Shown here in pieces: positions 22,191 to 34,120 of a stretch of 64,000 bases of DNA. Location of the stretch: NCBI GenBank assembly GCA_003313425.1, contig NHZP01000061.1:62001-126000 (forward strand), in the 5' to 3' direction. The position numbers were made by a program, and so were the translations under genes. Source of the DNA: Pseudopyrenochaeta lycopersici (lineage: Eukaryota > Ascomycota > Dothideomycetes > Pleosporales > Pseudopyrenochaetaceae). Each line of letters opens with the position of its first letter. Position 1 is the first letter of the stretch. Below the pieces are notes generated by a model, which saw nothing but the letters and a program-made list of their open reading frames with translations, was not told where the DNA came from and searched no databases.

Positions 22191-22682
22191 ACCGTACTTA
22201 ACCAAGTACCTAGAGCGTCACCAACGCACGTCGAAATCCGACAATACTTCGCCCAACGGCTCCTTCGTAACTGGCACACTGCCAGCTAAGTAGTGGAACA
22301 CTCCACAACAACAGGCCCACTAGCCAGGCTGATCCTCAGCAGGGTACCAACCTGTTCTAATGAACATCACACTCCGTGAGCGGGGGGAGGGCCTTCCCCC
22401 CCTTATATATATACCTATCCAGCCCTTGCGCGACGCCAAGACCACCTAGTCCCTAGATGGCAGAGTCCTGCACACTCCCTGCTGTCCATATTCATAGACC
22501 AATTAGATCAAAGATCAAAGAAATCAGGCTCAGCAACGTCATCTGACAACATATCCATGTCATGCTGCGCTTACTAAGTGCATTGCCCCTAAACTACGAG
22601 TAGTTTAACGTTCCACTGCCCACTCCGTAGGCGGCCAAAGCTTACAGGTAAAGCCGTCGTGGTCCCGAGCGCAAGGCTCTCG

Positions 22683-22744
22683 ACCACTTGACAACTTTCT
22701 AGTGAAAGGAATCATATATAGGCTGCGCCACACTAGAAAAGTTG
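22683..22744. repeat. Origin-like hairpin 15
   Basis: Mini-hairpin GGC-TGC-GCC with the bulged arm CACTAGAAAAGTTG; upstream GAGC/GCTC type. Gene-free stretch 22206-23124. Next hairpin 1,574 nt on. Confidence 0.85.
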
Positions 22745-23124
22745 TCAGGGAGGCCCGTGCCCCCCCATGTGCCACATCTCCATGTGACTCTGCATGGCCC
22801 TCCAGCCACAGGGAAAATGGACTTACGCATTTTTTTTTCGAAGGTTCGACGTTCCATCTTAAGGGTTCACACCCTTCGTTCTTCTAACCAGCCTGCTATG
22901 CCTGCTACTCCTACATTAGCTTTCTCTTCTATTAAAAGAAGATAAATAAACTAAATATAAAAATATGTACCTACTACGATATACAAATAGACTACACTGT
23001 ATGAAAAAAAGCTACACTACTCTATAATGCCCTAAGAATAACAACATAAGCATACGCTTTATCCAAAATCTATACGATTGACATTACCATAGAAAACTTT
23101 TACCATAGAGAAGGCAAAAAGATA

Positions 23125-23909
23125 TCATTCTGAGGAATACTCGGTGAGGCAAGACAGCCAATCCTCTCCTGACGGTTGTATCATGCCTACCGCATCACTG
23201 ACCCCAGTGAACCAGTCTCGCTTGAAAAACGGCCATACACTCAAAAATTGGTCGCAAAAAACGAACCGAGCAAGCGCATACTCTAACGATGCGCAAGGCG
23301 AACACATCCTGTGCAGCGTGCATGCGCAGTCCACCCGCGTAGAAAAACCACCTCGGGACAGTATATCAAACAATGCCTCCACAACATAAGCCTCTACCAT
23401 CCGCCCATCTGGCAGGATGAGAAGGGGTACTATGCGCTGCACAACCACATCCAGCGCCTCTAGGGAGAGCTCCGCAAATGCAACGATTGTATCCCTCTCG
23501 TTCTGATACACCGTCTCCACCTTCACGACAAGAAATGCCTTTAGGGTACCCCCCAAGGCACAGAATTCCTTACGAGCGTTTAAACACCCCGTGTGCTGTT
23601 CCTCCACACACTCGGTAGGAAGGCGTCCGCTCTCCTTGGTTAGCCACCAAGATTGTTCTCCCGACAATTCCATACAGAAGGTAAGGGACACAGAGTCCTC
23701 CACTAACTCTGTGATGAGGTTAGTTGGGAAGGGCCCAACGTGAGAAACCAAAGTAGATACCTACCAGGCACGCGACTCCGCAGGTATTCAATGTTTGCAA
23801 CTGTCCCAGGAAAGGGCTCCCCCCTCTGACCCGGCCGAAGCTGGTCGACTGACGGCAAATGACTATTATCCGTAGTCCCTACACTATCTACTACCTGTAG
23901 CGATTCCAT
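23125..23909 (-). CDS. WWTKESG-family protein
   Basis: Exon 1 23765-23909, intron 23709-23764 (56 nt, GTAGGTATC...CTAACCTCATCACAG), exon 2 23125-23708; 242 aa. Exon 1 ends NIEYLRSRVPG like the partial gene at the left edge, while exon 2 is nearer the gene at 1073-1807 (LTFCxELSG, LSLEALDVVVQR). TATA 23,979-23,986. Confidence 0.85.
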
Positions 23910-24255
23910 CGTAGTGCAAAAAGAGCACAAAGTCCCTTAGGGGAGTGCAACACCTCCGTGCCAACAGAGACACTGTTGTTATATATGTCCCTGTCTTGAG
24001 CGCTGCCAAGACACACTAGTCCCTAGAGAGCAACTAAGTGCACATTCCATGATATTATCTCCATAGACCAATCACAGTACTGATTGGAAAAAGAGTGGGC
24101 AACCCTGCGGTCATCTGACTCACACGGTCCGTGCTGCGTGTTGCTTACCAGGGCTCTTGCCTCTAAACTAATTCTAGTTTACCGCTTCGCTACTCGTTCC
24201 ACTCGCGGGCAGAGCTTAAGATAAAGTTGCAAGGGCTGGCAGCGCAAGGCTGCCG

Positions 24256-24319
24256 ACCACTTGCTCAACTTTCTAGTGAAAGGAATCATATATAGGCAAA
24301 ACGCCACACTAGAAAGTTG
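24256..24319. repeat. Origin-like hairpin 16
   Basis: Right arm with GGC-AAAAC-GCC. The core has the TTGCTCAAC variant, and the upstream strand changes with it to AAAGTTGCAAG, keeping the long-range pairing. Stem GGCAGC/GCTGCC. Gene-free stretch 23910-24609. Next hairpin 1,561 nt on. Confidence 0.85.
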
Positions 24320-24609
24320 AGGGCAGGCCCGTGCACCCCCGAGCCACAGCCCCCAGCGTGACTCTGCATGGCCTCCAGCCACAGGGAAATCGGACTTAGC
24401 CAATTTTTTTGTGAAGAGTGATGTTCCATCCCAAGGGCACCCACACCCTTACGAACCAAGCATTGTAGTAAAATCTAATGCATCATTTTTCCTATAAACA
24501 ATGTTTGCAGGACAAGAAAAATAATAATTGTACTAAACTATATTAAAAGAGTACGACTCACGCATAACCTACCATTACAACACTTCAATTACCAAACTCA
24601 ATCAAACAA

Positions 24610-25464
24610 TCAAGAATGCGGACTACACTCCATGCACCCGCAATCAGAACTACTCAATACTATCTCGGGGAACACAGTACCGCAGCTTAGCCAGTCTTCT
24701 CCGAACGGCTGTACCATGCCTACCGCATCGGTGATCCCAACAAACCAACCAGAAATTCCATCTGGAGCAACCCCACTAAAGCCATCCCGCCACGTAAACC
24801 TCCACTGCTGAGAGGGGATCGCCCTACACTGTGGACAAATCACAGCAAGTGTACACCCACACCAAAGAGTGCTAGAAAAGCACCCATTGTCTAACGACTG
24901 AAACAACGTTTCCACAACTGAAGGTTCCACAGCACCACCTCCCGGTAGTATGAGCAGAGGTACTATGCGCTGCAAGAGCACATCCAGTGCCTTTACAGAG
25001 AGCTCCGCGAATACAACTAGACTCCGCACCTGATCGCCTGCAAGGACATCCACCTTAAGGACCAACAGGGACTGCCTGACCCGATCATCCATGTAGATGT
25101 CGCCGCATCCTAACAAACAATCGCACTGCTTCCCGGAAATGCATTCATCCGGGGGCTTCCCGCTCTCCTTGGTGCACCACCAACGTCGTCTGCCATTCGG
25201 CAAGACGTGGCATGTTAGCGACCTATCTTGTTCCACCAGCTCTATGACGGTGTCAGTTGGGGAGATGCCCAACAAGCACTGTAAGGTCCACCTACCTTGC
25301 ACGTGACTCCGCACCGATTGCATCTGATTCTCTGTTCCTGCAAACGGGTACCCCTTACTACCCTCTTTGGACGTCACCGGTAACTGATCCCAGTTAAACA
25401 AAGACAGCGAATGGGACCGCTTCACACCGGAGATAGTCGTACCCTCTCCAAATTGCGATTCCAT
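24610..25464 (-). CDS. WWTKESG-family protein with in-frame intron
   Basis: Exon 1 25296-25464, intron 25242-25295 (54 nt, GTAGGTGG...ACTGACACCGTCATAG), exon 2 24610-25241; 266 aa spliced. The intron length is a multiple of three and lacks stops, so a retained-intron form 18 residues longer is also readable. The zinc-like cluster is CGC-x5-CPQC. The C-terminus extends beyond WLSC with a CGCMEC motif. TATA 25,543-25,549. Confidence 0.85.
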   Translation of the reverse strand: MESQFGEGTTISGVKRSHSLSLFNWDQLPVTSKEGSKGYPFAGTENQMQSVRSHVQGRWTLQCLLGISPTDTVIELVEQDRSLTCHVLPNGRRRWWCTKESGKPPDECISGKQCDCLLGCGDIYMDDRVRQSLLVLKVDVLAGDQVRSLVVFAELSVKALDVLLQRIVPLLILPGGGAVEPSVVETLFQSLDNGCFSSTLWCGCTLAVICPQCRAIPSQQWRFTWRDGFSGVAPDGISGWFVGITDAVGMVQPFGEDWLSCGTVFPEIVLSSSDCGCMECSPHS

Positions 25465-25817
25465 CGTAAATGACAACAATAAGAAAACGTTCAATCCCTT
25501 AGGGGAGAGCAACACTCCGTAAACACAGATCCTCTGTTCTTGTTATATACCTTCACAACTTGGTAACTACCAAGAGCACCTAGTCCCTAGTGGGCGAAGA
25601 AACGCACACTCCCTACCTCTATATCCATAGACCAATCATATAGATGATTGAATAAAATGTGGGTAACCCATGGTCAGATGACCGCACTGCCCGTGCGTTG
25701 TGTTACTTACAGGGGGCAGAGGCCCTAGCCTACAAGTAGTCTAACACTTCGTTATTCGCTCCACTCACAGGCTCTGCTTACAGTAAAGCCGTCGTGGTCC
25801 CGAGCGCAAGGCTCTCG

Positions 25818-25880
25818 ACCACTTGACAACTTTCTAGTGAAAGGAATCATATAAGGGCGAAACGCCACACTAGAAAGTTG
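25818..25880. repeat. Origin-like hairpin 17
   Basis: The core ends CATATAAGGG instead of CATATATAGG (shared only with hairpin 38); mini-hairpin GGCGAAACGCC. Gene-free stretch 25465-26516, including an 18-A run near 26,083-26,101. Next hairpin 1,576 nt on. Confidence 0.85.
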
Positions 25881-26516
25881 ACGTGGCTGAAAAATTTTTC
25901 AGCACCCCGGTAAAACGTGACCTCCAGCCACAACAAAATCGGACATAGCCAATTTCTGAGAGATGGTTTTCCATCTTCAGGGCTCCCACCCTTACTGACT
26001 GACCTCCGCCATACAAATTCTTCGTTGCTTTTCCTAACGCAACACGTTACTACACATATATATAGAGAAAATATTTTATAGTTAAAAAAAAAAAAAAAAA
26101 ATAATCCTAGTCTATTCTACATAAACAATATACATAGTAAGAGTATTTTTACAGAATACTACTACTAAACAATAGTTCTAGGTATCCGATACCTACATAA
26201 CTACATTAAAACACAGTCCCTATGATAGAAGTATAGGCCCATTGCCTACCTACATAAGTCATGAACACATTCAAGTACTCTACTACAATACTCCATAAAC
26301 CTAGTCCCCAAATATGCACCTACCATACATAAGAAAAAGTGTACACACTAACAATAGATAAAGACACACTTACGTGACTACAAAACATGTCTTCATAAGC
26401 CCTTATCGAGATAGGCCATCACGATACTCGCAACACGCTCCACACCTTGCGCACAGGGACAAACCACTCCATACGTTATCAGCCCTATGTCTACTCCGCA
26501 CATCCATACGGAACAA

Positions 26517-26979
26517 TCAACTACGTAACGTAAACGGTACACTCGTTTGCTTTGTAACCAACGTAGCCCGTGGAGCTCTACCAAGCGCTACCTCTAGTGA
26601 CACCAAGAGAGACATGGCAGCGGTGACGCGGCTGTCACCATCTTCTCTCGCAATAATCTCCCATTGATCCTCCCCGTCTCGCGTGTACACATGTACTAAA
26701 CACGCTTCCCAGCAACTTTGCTTATCGTCGGTAATCCAAGTGACCTCCCACTCGCCCGACATGGGCATATACAACAGTGAAGCGACGCCTACACGCCGCA
26801 ACATTAGTAACCACCCTGCAAACAGTTCCACACACTCCGCAATACACGGAGAGATTACACATACTGATCGCCTGATCGGCAATAGTGCGAGCCTCACGCA
26901 CATCAGACAACATCATGTTGATAACAACAGAGCACGATAAAAGCTCCGCTACCCAAAGCAACGCCGTGGCATGCTCCAT
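26517..26979 (-). CDS. Unrecognised small protein
   Basis: Exon 1 26865-26979, intron 26816-26864 (49 nt, GTATGTG...TTTGCAG, phase 1), exon 2 26517-26815; up to 137 aa. The ATG at 26979 overlaps a TATAAATGG box, so transcripts started from that box would use an inner ATG (near 26,919). The C-terminal half has GEWEVTWITDD and a SLLVSLEVALGR helix. A further open frame below it (26,393-26,584) has VDCSVWMCG and CPC and could be a third exon. Copy at 59,631-60,093. Confidence 0.45.
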
Positions 26980-27393
26980 TTATAGGCAGTCCTGCCAACA
27001 GCACTCCATGCTCAAGCGACGCCCGCACCTAAGCTTAGCGTACGGTAGGAACGGCCACTCCAAGAGGCCTACCAAAGGGACTGCGGCAGTACCCAACTGA
27101 TACCCTCCGGGACAACTACCGCAGAGCATCCACTACAGTCTCTATACCAAGACTATTATTCCATAATGCGCCCACTCCGTTGTGTCCATAACTATGAACA
27201 TCTGGTCCGTGTGAGGGCAGGGGTGCTCCTCACGTGCAACCTGAGGTCAGATGACCCGCGACGTCCGTGCTTCGGCTTGCTTAGCTAGTGCTTATGCCGT
27301 AGTCTTTAAAAAGCCTAACGCGTCCGCTTCTCGTTCCACTCGTTGGCAAAGCTTACAGGTAAAGTGTCCAGGGTAACCAGCGCAAGGCTGGTG

Positions 27394-27456
27394 ACCACTT
27401 GACAACTTTCTAGTGAAAGGAATCATATATAGGCAAAACGCCACACTAGAAAGTTG
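27394..27456. repeat. Origin-like hairpin 18
   Basis: Mini-hairpin GGC-AAAAC-GCC; upstream stem CCAGC/GCTGG. Gene-free stretch 26980-27825. Next hairpin 1,569 nt on. Confidence 0.85.
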
Positions 27457-27825
27457 AGGCCGGGCCCGTGCACCCCGTGTGCCACACCTCCATGTGACCC
27501 AGCATCGCCTCCAGCCACAGTTCCTGTGGACTTAGCCAAAAATTTTGGGATTTTTTTTTGACTTACCGTTTTTTTTTTGGTTGTTCCACAACAATAACTT
27601 ACCTTACTGAGTCCAACTAAATTCATACGACGTTCCCCGTCTACTACCAATACGATACTCTTGCACTACCCTTATTATTATAAGGTATATTCCTAAAAAA
27701 TTAAATAAAATTTAAAATTCAATTATTCTAAGACACTTACTGTATAAGCGCTCCCGCCCTTACCATGCCAATTCTTAACATCGTAGCAAAACTTCGTTTA
27801 TATACTGCATAAAAAACACTCCCAG

Positions 27826-28615
27826 TTAACACTGAGATGCATCCGCATACCAACAACGCAGCCACTCGACCCCAAACGGGTACACTGTACCAGGAGCATC
27901 ACTGACCCCAGCGAACCACGCTGAGTCTTCGTTCGGACGTATGCAGTGAAATCTATCCCAACGCTCGAACCGCCACTGCTTTCTCGTGAGCGCCGCACAG
28001 CATACGCAACCTTCATACAAGGTACAACCACACAACGCGCTGCTAGAAAACCGCCCGTTCTCCAACGCAGCGCACACTGCGAGCAACAACTGCACATCTG
28101 CAGCGTGCCCTCCTGGCAACACCACAAGAGGCAACACACGTTGCACAAACACATCGAGTGTCTCTTCCGAGAGCCGAGCAAAGAAGACAATGCTCTGGCA
28201 GCGACCACTTATCGAGGTATCCACCTTAAAAACAAGCAAGGCCTGCCGACTATCGCCGAGGGAAATAGAATCAACATGGCCCCTAAGACATCCGTCATGT
28301 TGTTCCTCCACGCACTGCTGAGGAGGCTTCCCGCTCTCCCGAGTGAGCCACCACAATACGCGGCCATCTTCTCTATTATGGCACGTCATCGATATTCTTT
28401 GTTCCACAAGCTCTGTCCCAGAAAACAAAATCAAGTTAGTTAGTCATCTCTAACTTGTTTACAACGAAAAAGCGCCTACCGTGCAAGTGCTCCCGCACCC
28501 ACTGTATATTAACATCAGTCCCTTCAAACGGCTCTCCGCGCACACCTGGTTCCAGTGTGTCTATCGACCGCCTCTTGGTGGAAGCAAGAGAACTCACTCC
28601 ATGCGGCGACTCCAT
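27826..28615 (-). CDS. WWTKESG-family protein, subgroup with longer intron
   Basis: Exon 1 28480-28615, intron 28413-28479 (67 nt, GTAGGCGC...CTAACTAAC...TTTTGTTTTCTGGGACAG), exon 2 27826-28412; 240 aa. Unlike most members it has a pyrimidine tract between branch point and acceptor. The sequence is LWWLTRESGKPP, FARLSEETLDVFVQRVLPL, CGC-x5-CVCC and WFAGVSDAPG (Pro for Val). Only a weak TATA (28,689-28,694). Diverged paralogue at 46,743-47,538. Confidence 0.85.
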
Positions 28616-28962
28616 CACCCATCGCAGTCAACGAGGAGTTGACCAAGGAAAGACACCACCTCCGTGAATGGAGGGAGGGCCTCCCGTCTTATACATCCAG
28701 CTCTTGCGCGCCGCCAAGATAGTCTAGTCCCTAGTAAGCACGAGTGTGCCTAGTCCCTGCGTCTACGTCCATAGACCAATCAGAAGTCCGATTGAAAAAA
28801 AGAGTGGCAAAGAAGCGTCATCTGACTCACACGGTCCGTGCTCTGCTCTGCTTACTAAGTACTTGCCCCTAAACTAATTCTAGTTTAACGCTCCGCTGCC
28901 CACTCCGTAGGCGTGACAAGTTTAACGGTAAAGCCGTCGTAGCCAGGAGCACAAGGCTCCTG

Positions 28963-29014
28963 ACCACTTGACAACTTTCTAGTGAAAGGAATCATATATA
29001 GCACTCGAAAGTTG
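28963..29014. repeat. Origin-like hairpin 19
   Basis: Right arm CACT-C-GAAAGTTG; upstream stem GGAGC/GCTCC with ACAAG loop. Gene-free stretch 28616-29434. Next hairpin 1,580 nt on. Confidence 0.85.
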
Positions 29015-29434
29015 ATTTCTGGTCTGTGCGCGCAGAATCCGCGCCACACCACCCCCTGTCCGCTCATCGCGCCACGCTGTCCCAACGTGACTGTCAGCCA
29101 CACGCCCTGTGGACTTAGCAAATTTTTTTTGGAAATTCCATCTGAAGGGCTCACACCCTTAACAACTGAGCTCCGCACCCAACATTCTTTGCTCTTCTTC
29201 CCGAATCTACAAACCTTACATCGTACCATTAGTAACTATTCTATAGTTTTTGGGTTATCCTTATTTTAATGAATTTGGAATACTGTAAATAAACAAAAAG
29301 TACTTACTATTACCAAATGTACTTTTTTTGGGTTACTACATCTTAACCTGTCTCTTACTAGATACGACTCTGATAGACCACGTCTTCTTATAACCATCTA
29401 GCTGTCCTATAGACATGACTGCTACTCCATAACC

Positions 29435-30175
29435 TTATGGCTGTACTACTCCTACTGTGTTGCTGATCCTACTCAACTACATACGCTTCCTATTGAGATA
29501 AACTCTATCAAATCCATTGGAATGGGAAAACCTCCCTGACGCGGGCCTTATGCGTCTGCAAGGCCTACAGAAACCGAACTCGTTACATCCGCAGTCTACA
29601 CTGCTGAGGAGGTTTCTCTAGCAGTATATGGAGCATACTCCATCAAGCTCTACAGCGTCTGCCCTCTGCCCCGACGACAGAATGAGAAGGGGTAAAATAC
29701 TCTGCAAGACGATGTCTAATGCCTCTAGAGAGAGCTTCGCAAATACAACGAGACAAAGAGTCTCGCCCTAGTAGTTCGTATCTGCCTTGAATACAAGGAG
29801 CGACTGTTGCGTCCCTCCCTGTCTACAGAGTTCTCCGTAGCGGTGAAGACACTCCGTGTGTTTCTGCGAAATGCATTCGCGGGGAGGCTGCCCGCTCTCT
29901 TTGGTTACCCACCAATGTCGTCTGCCTGGCAAATCTGCCTAGGTAGTTAGTGACACACGCCGCTCCACTAGGGCTACTACTCTATCAGTTACAGTACCCA
30001 ACTGATTGCGTGTCAGAAGAGAAAGATACTCACTGTGCACGTGATCTCTCAACGCTGTGGATGTCCCTACAGACACTGGGCAGCGACATCCTGCCTGTAC
30101 CCCATCTACTATAGATAGGAGGGTGGTTGTGCAAGCGGACCCCGCAAAAGCACACTATCCAGTATGCGACCCCAT
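29435..30175 (-). pseudogene. WWTKESG-family gene interrupted by five TAG codons
   Basis: Exon 1 30034-30175, intron 29980-30033 (54 nt, GTGAGTATC...GATAGAG), exon 2 29435-29979. The full family layout (HWWVTKESGQPP, C-x-x-KH-x-x-CL, FAKLSLEALDIVLQ, CGC-x5-CRPC) is in one frame with no indels. Five TAGs interrupt it: one in exon 1 at the Gln of the SHTGQ motif and four in exon 2, one at the Trp of W-F-x-G-I-S. A TAA then ends it at the P-S-G position. Probably a pseudogene. TATA near 30,248. Copy at 42,027-42,767. Confidence 0.7.
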
Positions 30176-30542
30176 CGCAAAGTAGAAATAAAAAAGGATC
30201 CCTCAAGGGACTGCCACACTCCGTAGAAACAGATCCTCTGTTGTTCCTATATACCTCTCTCTCTTGAGCGCTGCCAAGAAATACTAGTCCCTAGTAAGCA
30301 ATAGAATGCACATTCCATGACTCTATAGACATAGACCAATTAAATCATAGATTTAGCTGGAGTGGGGCCAAGAGTGTCTCCCACGTGCCCACAACAGTCA
30401 GATGACCCGCACAGTCCGTGCTTTTGTAGGCTTACAAGGGGCAGAGGCCCTAGCCTACAAGTAGTCTAACACTCCGCTTCTCGTTCCACTCGTGGCCACA
30501 GCTTAAGGTAAAGTTACATGGGTCAGAAGCGCAAGGCTCCTG

Positions 30543-30604
30543 ACCACTTGACAACTTTCTAGTGAAAGGAATCATATATAGGCTGCGCCTCACTAGAAAT
30601 GTTG
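30543..30604. repeat. Origin-like hairpin 20
   Basis: Mini-hairpin GGC-TGC-GCC; right arm with substitutions (CTCACTAGAAATGTTG). Upstream stem GAAGC/GCTCC. Gene-free stretch 30176-30894. Next hairpin 1,542 nt on, the shortest interval. Confidence 0.85.
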
Positions 30605-30894
30605 ACTGTGGCTGGAGTGTGACCTCCCGCCCACCCACTTCTGGGTGAGCACCATGTACCCCCAAATGACGCTAAATCGCGCACAGGGCAATTGACAACT
30701 TTTTTTTGCGCCACACTGTGTCGGACTTAGCCAAATTTATTCGAAAATTTTATGAACCGCATAACGTACCAATGTCGCCGCAGTACATATATTACCAAAG
30801 AAATATAAGACTACCAAAATACTTGCCTTGTCTACGTCAAAAACAGCCCGCACTTCACCATCACAGCTATACGCTGAAGGTGTCGCATCATACA

Positions 30895-31718
30895 TTAACA
30901 CCATAACGCACCATGGACATACCTGCACGATAACCAATCTACCCGCGATGGAAACACCAACCCAACAGCATCGCTAAATCCATTAAACCATCTATGCGAT
31001 GGGAGCGGAAATGCACCGCCAAATACATCAAGACGTGCAAACCCACGCTGCCACCGACCTAGCAACAGACACGAAGTGCAACACTTTCCAACTGTGCATC
31101 CACAAAGGGCACCACTAGAGAAATGCCCATTCTCTACAGCGCGGAACACCGCCTCCACTTCATCCGCCCTAGCAGCATCAGCTGCAATCATAGTAACGAG
31201 TGGCAGTACCTGCCGCACAAACACATTGAGCATATCGACAGACAGCTCCGCAAACGCAACGAAGCTCCGCAGTTGATCGTATTCTCCCACAACATCGACC
31301 TTCCAGACGAGACGCGCCCGAGACGCACCATCCAAATCGCCAGAACCCTCATAGCGATCTAAGCAGCTACAGTCTTTAAGCCTACCACAAGACATGGGAG
31401 GCTGCCCGCTCTCCTTGGTGAACCACCAGACCCGTTCCCCGTTCGCCTGCACGTGACACGTAAGAGAAATATCGTGTTCTACCAACACTACATCAACATC
31501 AGTTACTCTGAGTTTCAACCAACTCCACGGAGAAACACAACAGGGTACCCACTGTGAGAGTATTCTTCAATAATCCCTAACTCGTCTTCAGTCCCTGCAA
31601 ACGGGTCCCCCTTGCAACCCTCTTCGAGGGCGTCCATAACAAAAGACGTATACTCCGCTACACTTGGCCGGTCCACAGGCCTCCTAACGATATAAAACTC
31701 TCCGGGATGCAACTCCAT
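30895..31718 (-). CDS. WWTKESG-family protein
   Basis: Exon 1 31553-31718, intron 31488-31552 (65 nt, GTGGGTACC...ACTGATGTTGATGTAG), exon 2 30895-31487; 252 aa. Divergent: RVWWFTKESG, ARLVWKVDV, FAELSVDMLNVFVRQVLPL, CGC-x5-CTSC, WFNGFSDAVG. The P-x-x-C segment has an added Cys (C-G-R-L-K-D-C-S-C). TATA 31,807-31,812. Confidence 0.8.
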
Positions 31719-32084
31719 CGCCCTGAACAACGCGTTCAAAAGAGAAAAGAGACGAAACTACACATAATAGAGAACACTCCGTGAGCGGGGAGAGAGCCTT
31801 CCCCTCTTATATGTCGATGTCCATGCTGTCTCTGCCAAGAGCACCTAGTCCCTAGCAGGCAATGTGGTGCCCCGTCCCTGCGTCCATGTTCATAGACCAA
31901 TCAGACTGACGTTCTGAAAAAGAGTGGGCAAGCAGTGATCATCTGACCCACACAGTCCGTGCTCTGCTTTGCTTACAGGGGACAGCGCCTCTAGGCTTTA
32001 AAAAGCCTAACCCTTCGGTACTCCCTCCAGTCGTAGGCTCTGCTTACAGTAAAGTGTCAGGGGTCAAGGAGCGCAAGGCTCCTG

Positions 32085-32146
32085 ACCACTTGACAACTTT
32101 CTAGTGAAAGGAATCATATATAGGCTGCGCCACACTAGAAAAGTTG
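32085..32146. repeat. Origin-like hairpin 21
   Basis: Mini-hairpin GGC-TGC-GCC, bulged right arm; upstream stem GGAGC/GCTCC. Gene-free stretch 31719-32470. Next hairpin 1,574 nt on. Confidence 0.85.
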
Positions 32147-32470
32147 TCAGAGGGGCCTGTGCGCGACCCGCACCGCCACCCATATTTGTCCTTCGCCAAA
32201 TTTTTTTGTCGAAACATCCTAGGGTTCGCACCCTTAACAACAACGCTCCGCACCGAAAATCCTTTATTGTTATCGCTCCTCTACAAAACCGCACAACACG
32301 ATTAGGTAGTATTATAACTAACCAACAATTAAAAATAAAAATAGTTCCCACAATATCACATGGACAATATCGCATACACAATAAATATATAACGAAAAGT
32401 GCAGTACTACAATAACCAACGATTACACCCTAACACGCACATTCCGAGCTATAAGTAGAACACTCAAAAA

Positions 32471-33245
32471 CTACTCTATAACAACAAAACACCTTACATC
32501 AGAGCGATCGCAGGGGCAACGCATCCAAGGGCGCGATCCGAGCTGGCGATCACCTACAGCATCTGATACACCTGCCCACCACGTTGGCAAAGGAGCAGGA
32601 TTGAGCTCAGGGAGTCGAACAAGCCTCCAGCCACATAAGTCCCACAGTTGCTGCTCAACACAGCGAGTCCCAGCACCTACACAAGGGCAGGGAACGGGGG
32701 ACACAAGCCATGAGCAGATCTGCTGCACAGAACCCCAAGTGTCATGTCGAACATGTACCAACACCATAGGCGCAATCTCCGCGTAAAGCCACTCAACGGC
32801 AGAGGAAACCAAGGGCGCAACCAACACCTCGCACTCCTGCGGCCCGCGCATAAACTTCGCAACCAATGCAGCCCGTCGTCGCCGGGGCATCAACCCGCCT
32901 GGCACACTCCGTAAAAATGATATACAATCATCACACAACGGCGGGAGCCTACCGCTCTCCTTTGTAAACCACCACTTTACACCACATTGCTGCGAAACCT
33001 CGCACGTGACAGAAACGGCAGCGTCTTGAAACACTACCTTACCGTTAGCAAAACACAGGACCAAGCATGGCCTGTGTGCCACAAACGTAGCACACGTATG
33101 AGTCGAACCAACCTTGGATGTTCTCCACTAGAGATACGATCTCAGCCTCGCTCCCCGAGAAAGGAGCTACGCGACTCTCTTCAAGTGCGTGCACTGCCCG
33201 CTGCACAGTATAACAGTCCCACTGAGCAAATCCTTTGCTAAACAT
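32471..33245 (-). CDS. Most divergent intact WWTKESG-family protein
   Basis: Best model: exon 1 33096-33245, intron 33038-33095 (58 nt, GTGTGCTACG...GCTAACGGTAAG), exon 2 32471-33037; 238 aa. A GTTGGT donor nearer the family position is an alternative, so the junction is uncertain. Retained: KWWFTKESGRLPPLC, WWAGVSDAVG and a terminal W-x-R-C. The central cysteine cluster is CPC-x5-RC, and PRRRRAALVAK replaces QSLLVLKV. I find no TATA or usual structured promoter upstream (33,246-33,520). Confidence 0.65.
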
Positions 33246-33657
33246 GCTCCGCTAGACAACCGAAACGACTCCACCGTGAAAAATATCGCGTCCGCGCGAA
33301 ATGGAAAGCCAACCTCGCAGTCCCTGAGGGCGTGCAAAAATAGCACGACACTTCCCGTTAAGAAGAGCGCGCCTCCGCTGCGGCTAAATATGACAAACCT
33401 TACAGGATTTGATCATGAAAAGAATTGGATAAAAAGGCGCAAAGAGAGTACTCTCCGAGATGTCGTGGTACCCAGACAACTCCTCCTCCGTCATACAACT
33501 CGCTGATCGCTCGACCAACCCCTCACGTCCGTGCTCTGCTTTGCTTACTAATGGCTTTTGCCCCTAGTCTCCAAGGAGCCTAACCCTTCGGTACTCCCTC
33601 CAGTCATGGGCAAAGCTTAGGGTAAAGTTACATGGGTCAGGCAGCACAAGGCTGCCG

Positions 33658-33710
33658 ACCACATTGACAACTTTCTAGTGAAAGGAATCATATATAGCAC
33701 TCGAAAGTTG
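33658..33710. repeat. Origin-like hairpin 22
   Basis: Right arm CACT-C-GAAAGTTG. Core variant CCACATTGACAAC is matched by ACATGGG upstream (elsewhere CAAGGG with CCACTTG), a compensated change. Stem GGCAGC/GCTGCC with ACAAG loop. Gene-free stretch 33246-34120. Next hairpin 1,593 nt on. Confidence 0.85.
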
Positions 33711-34120
33711 TCGGAGAGGCCTGTGCGCACAATCTGCGCCACAGCAACCCATGTCTGCGCTCTCTCGAGCCACACCCCCAGGTGACTCAGCCTGTCTTCC
33801 AGCCACAACAAAATTGGACTTAGCCAATTTTTATTTTTTTTTTGGAGAGATGGTGTTCCATCCTGAGGGCTCCCACCCTTACTGACCGAGCTCCGCACCA
33901 CGATTTCTTCGTTCTTTTTTTTTTTGGCTTCTGTACAGAACCTACATATCTTAGTTAGTCTAGCTTATACTATGTAGGGTACGTATTTAAGTACATTTGT
34001 CTTTGGGAATGCGTGCCTCCTACGTTATAACTCACCCGATCTAGGCTACCGCTCTATCCATATACTAATGCCGTTCCATAAGGTAAACAGGCTACCTCCT
34101 CTCTTAACGATACACCCGCT

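Noticed and set aside
26083..26101. A-run as evidence of retrotransposition
   Set aside because: There is no target-site duplication or reverse transcriptase, and the run is internal to a hairpin-bounded module and copied with it.
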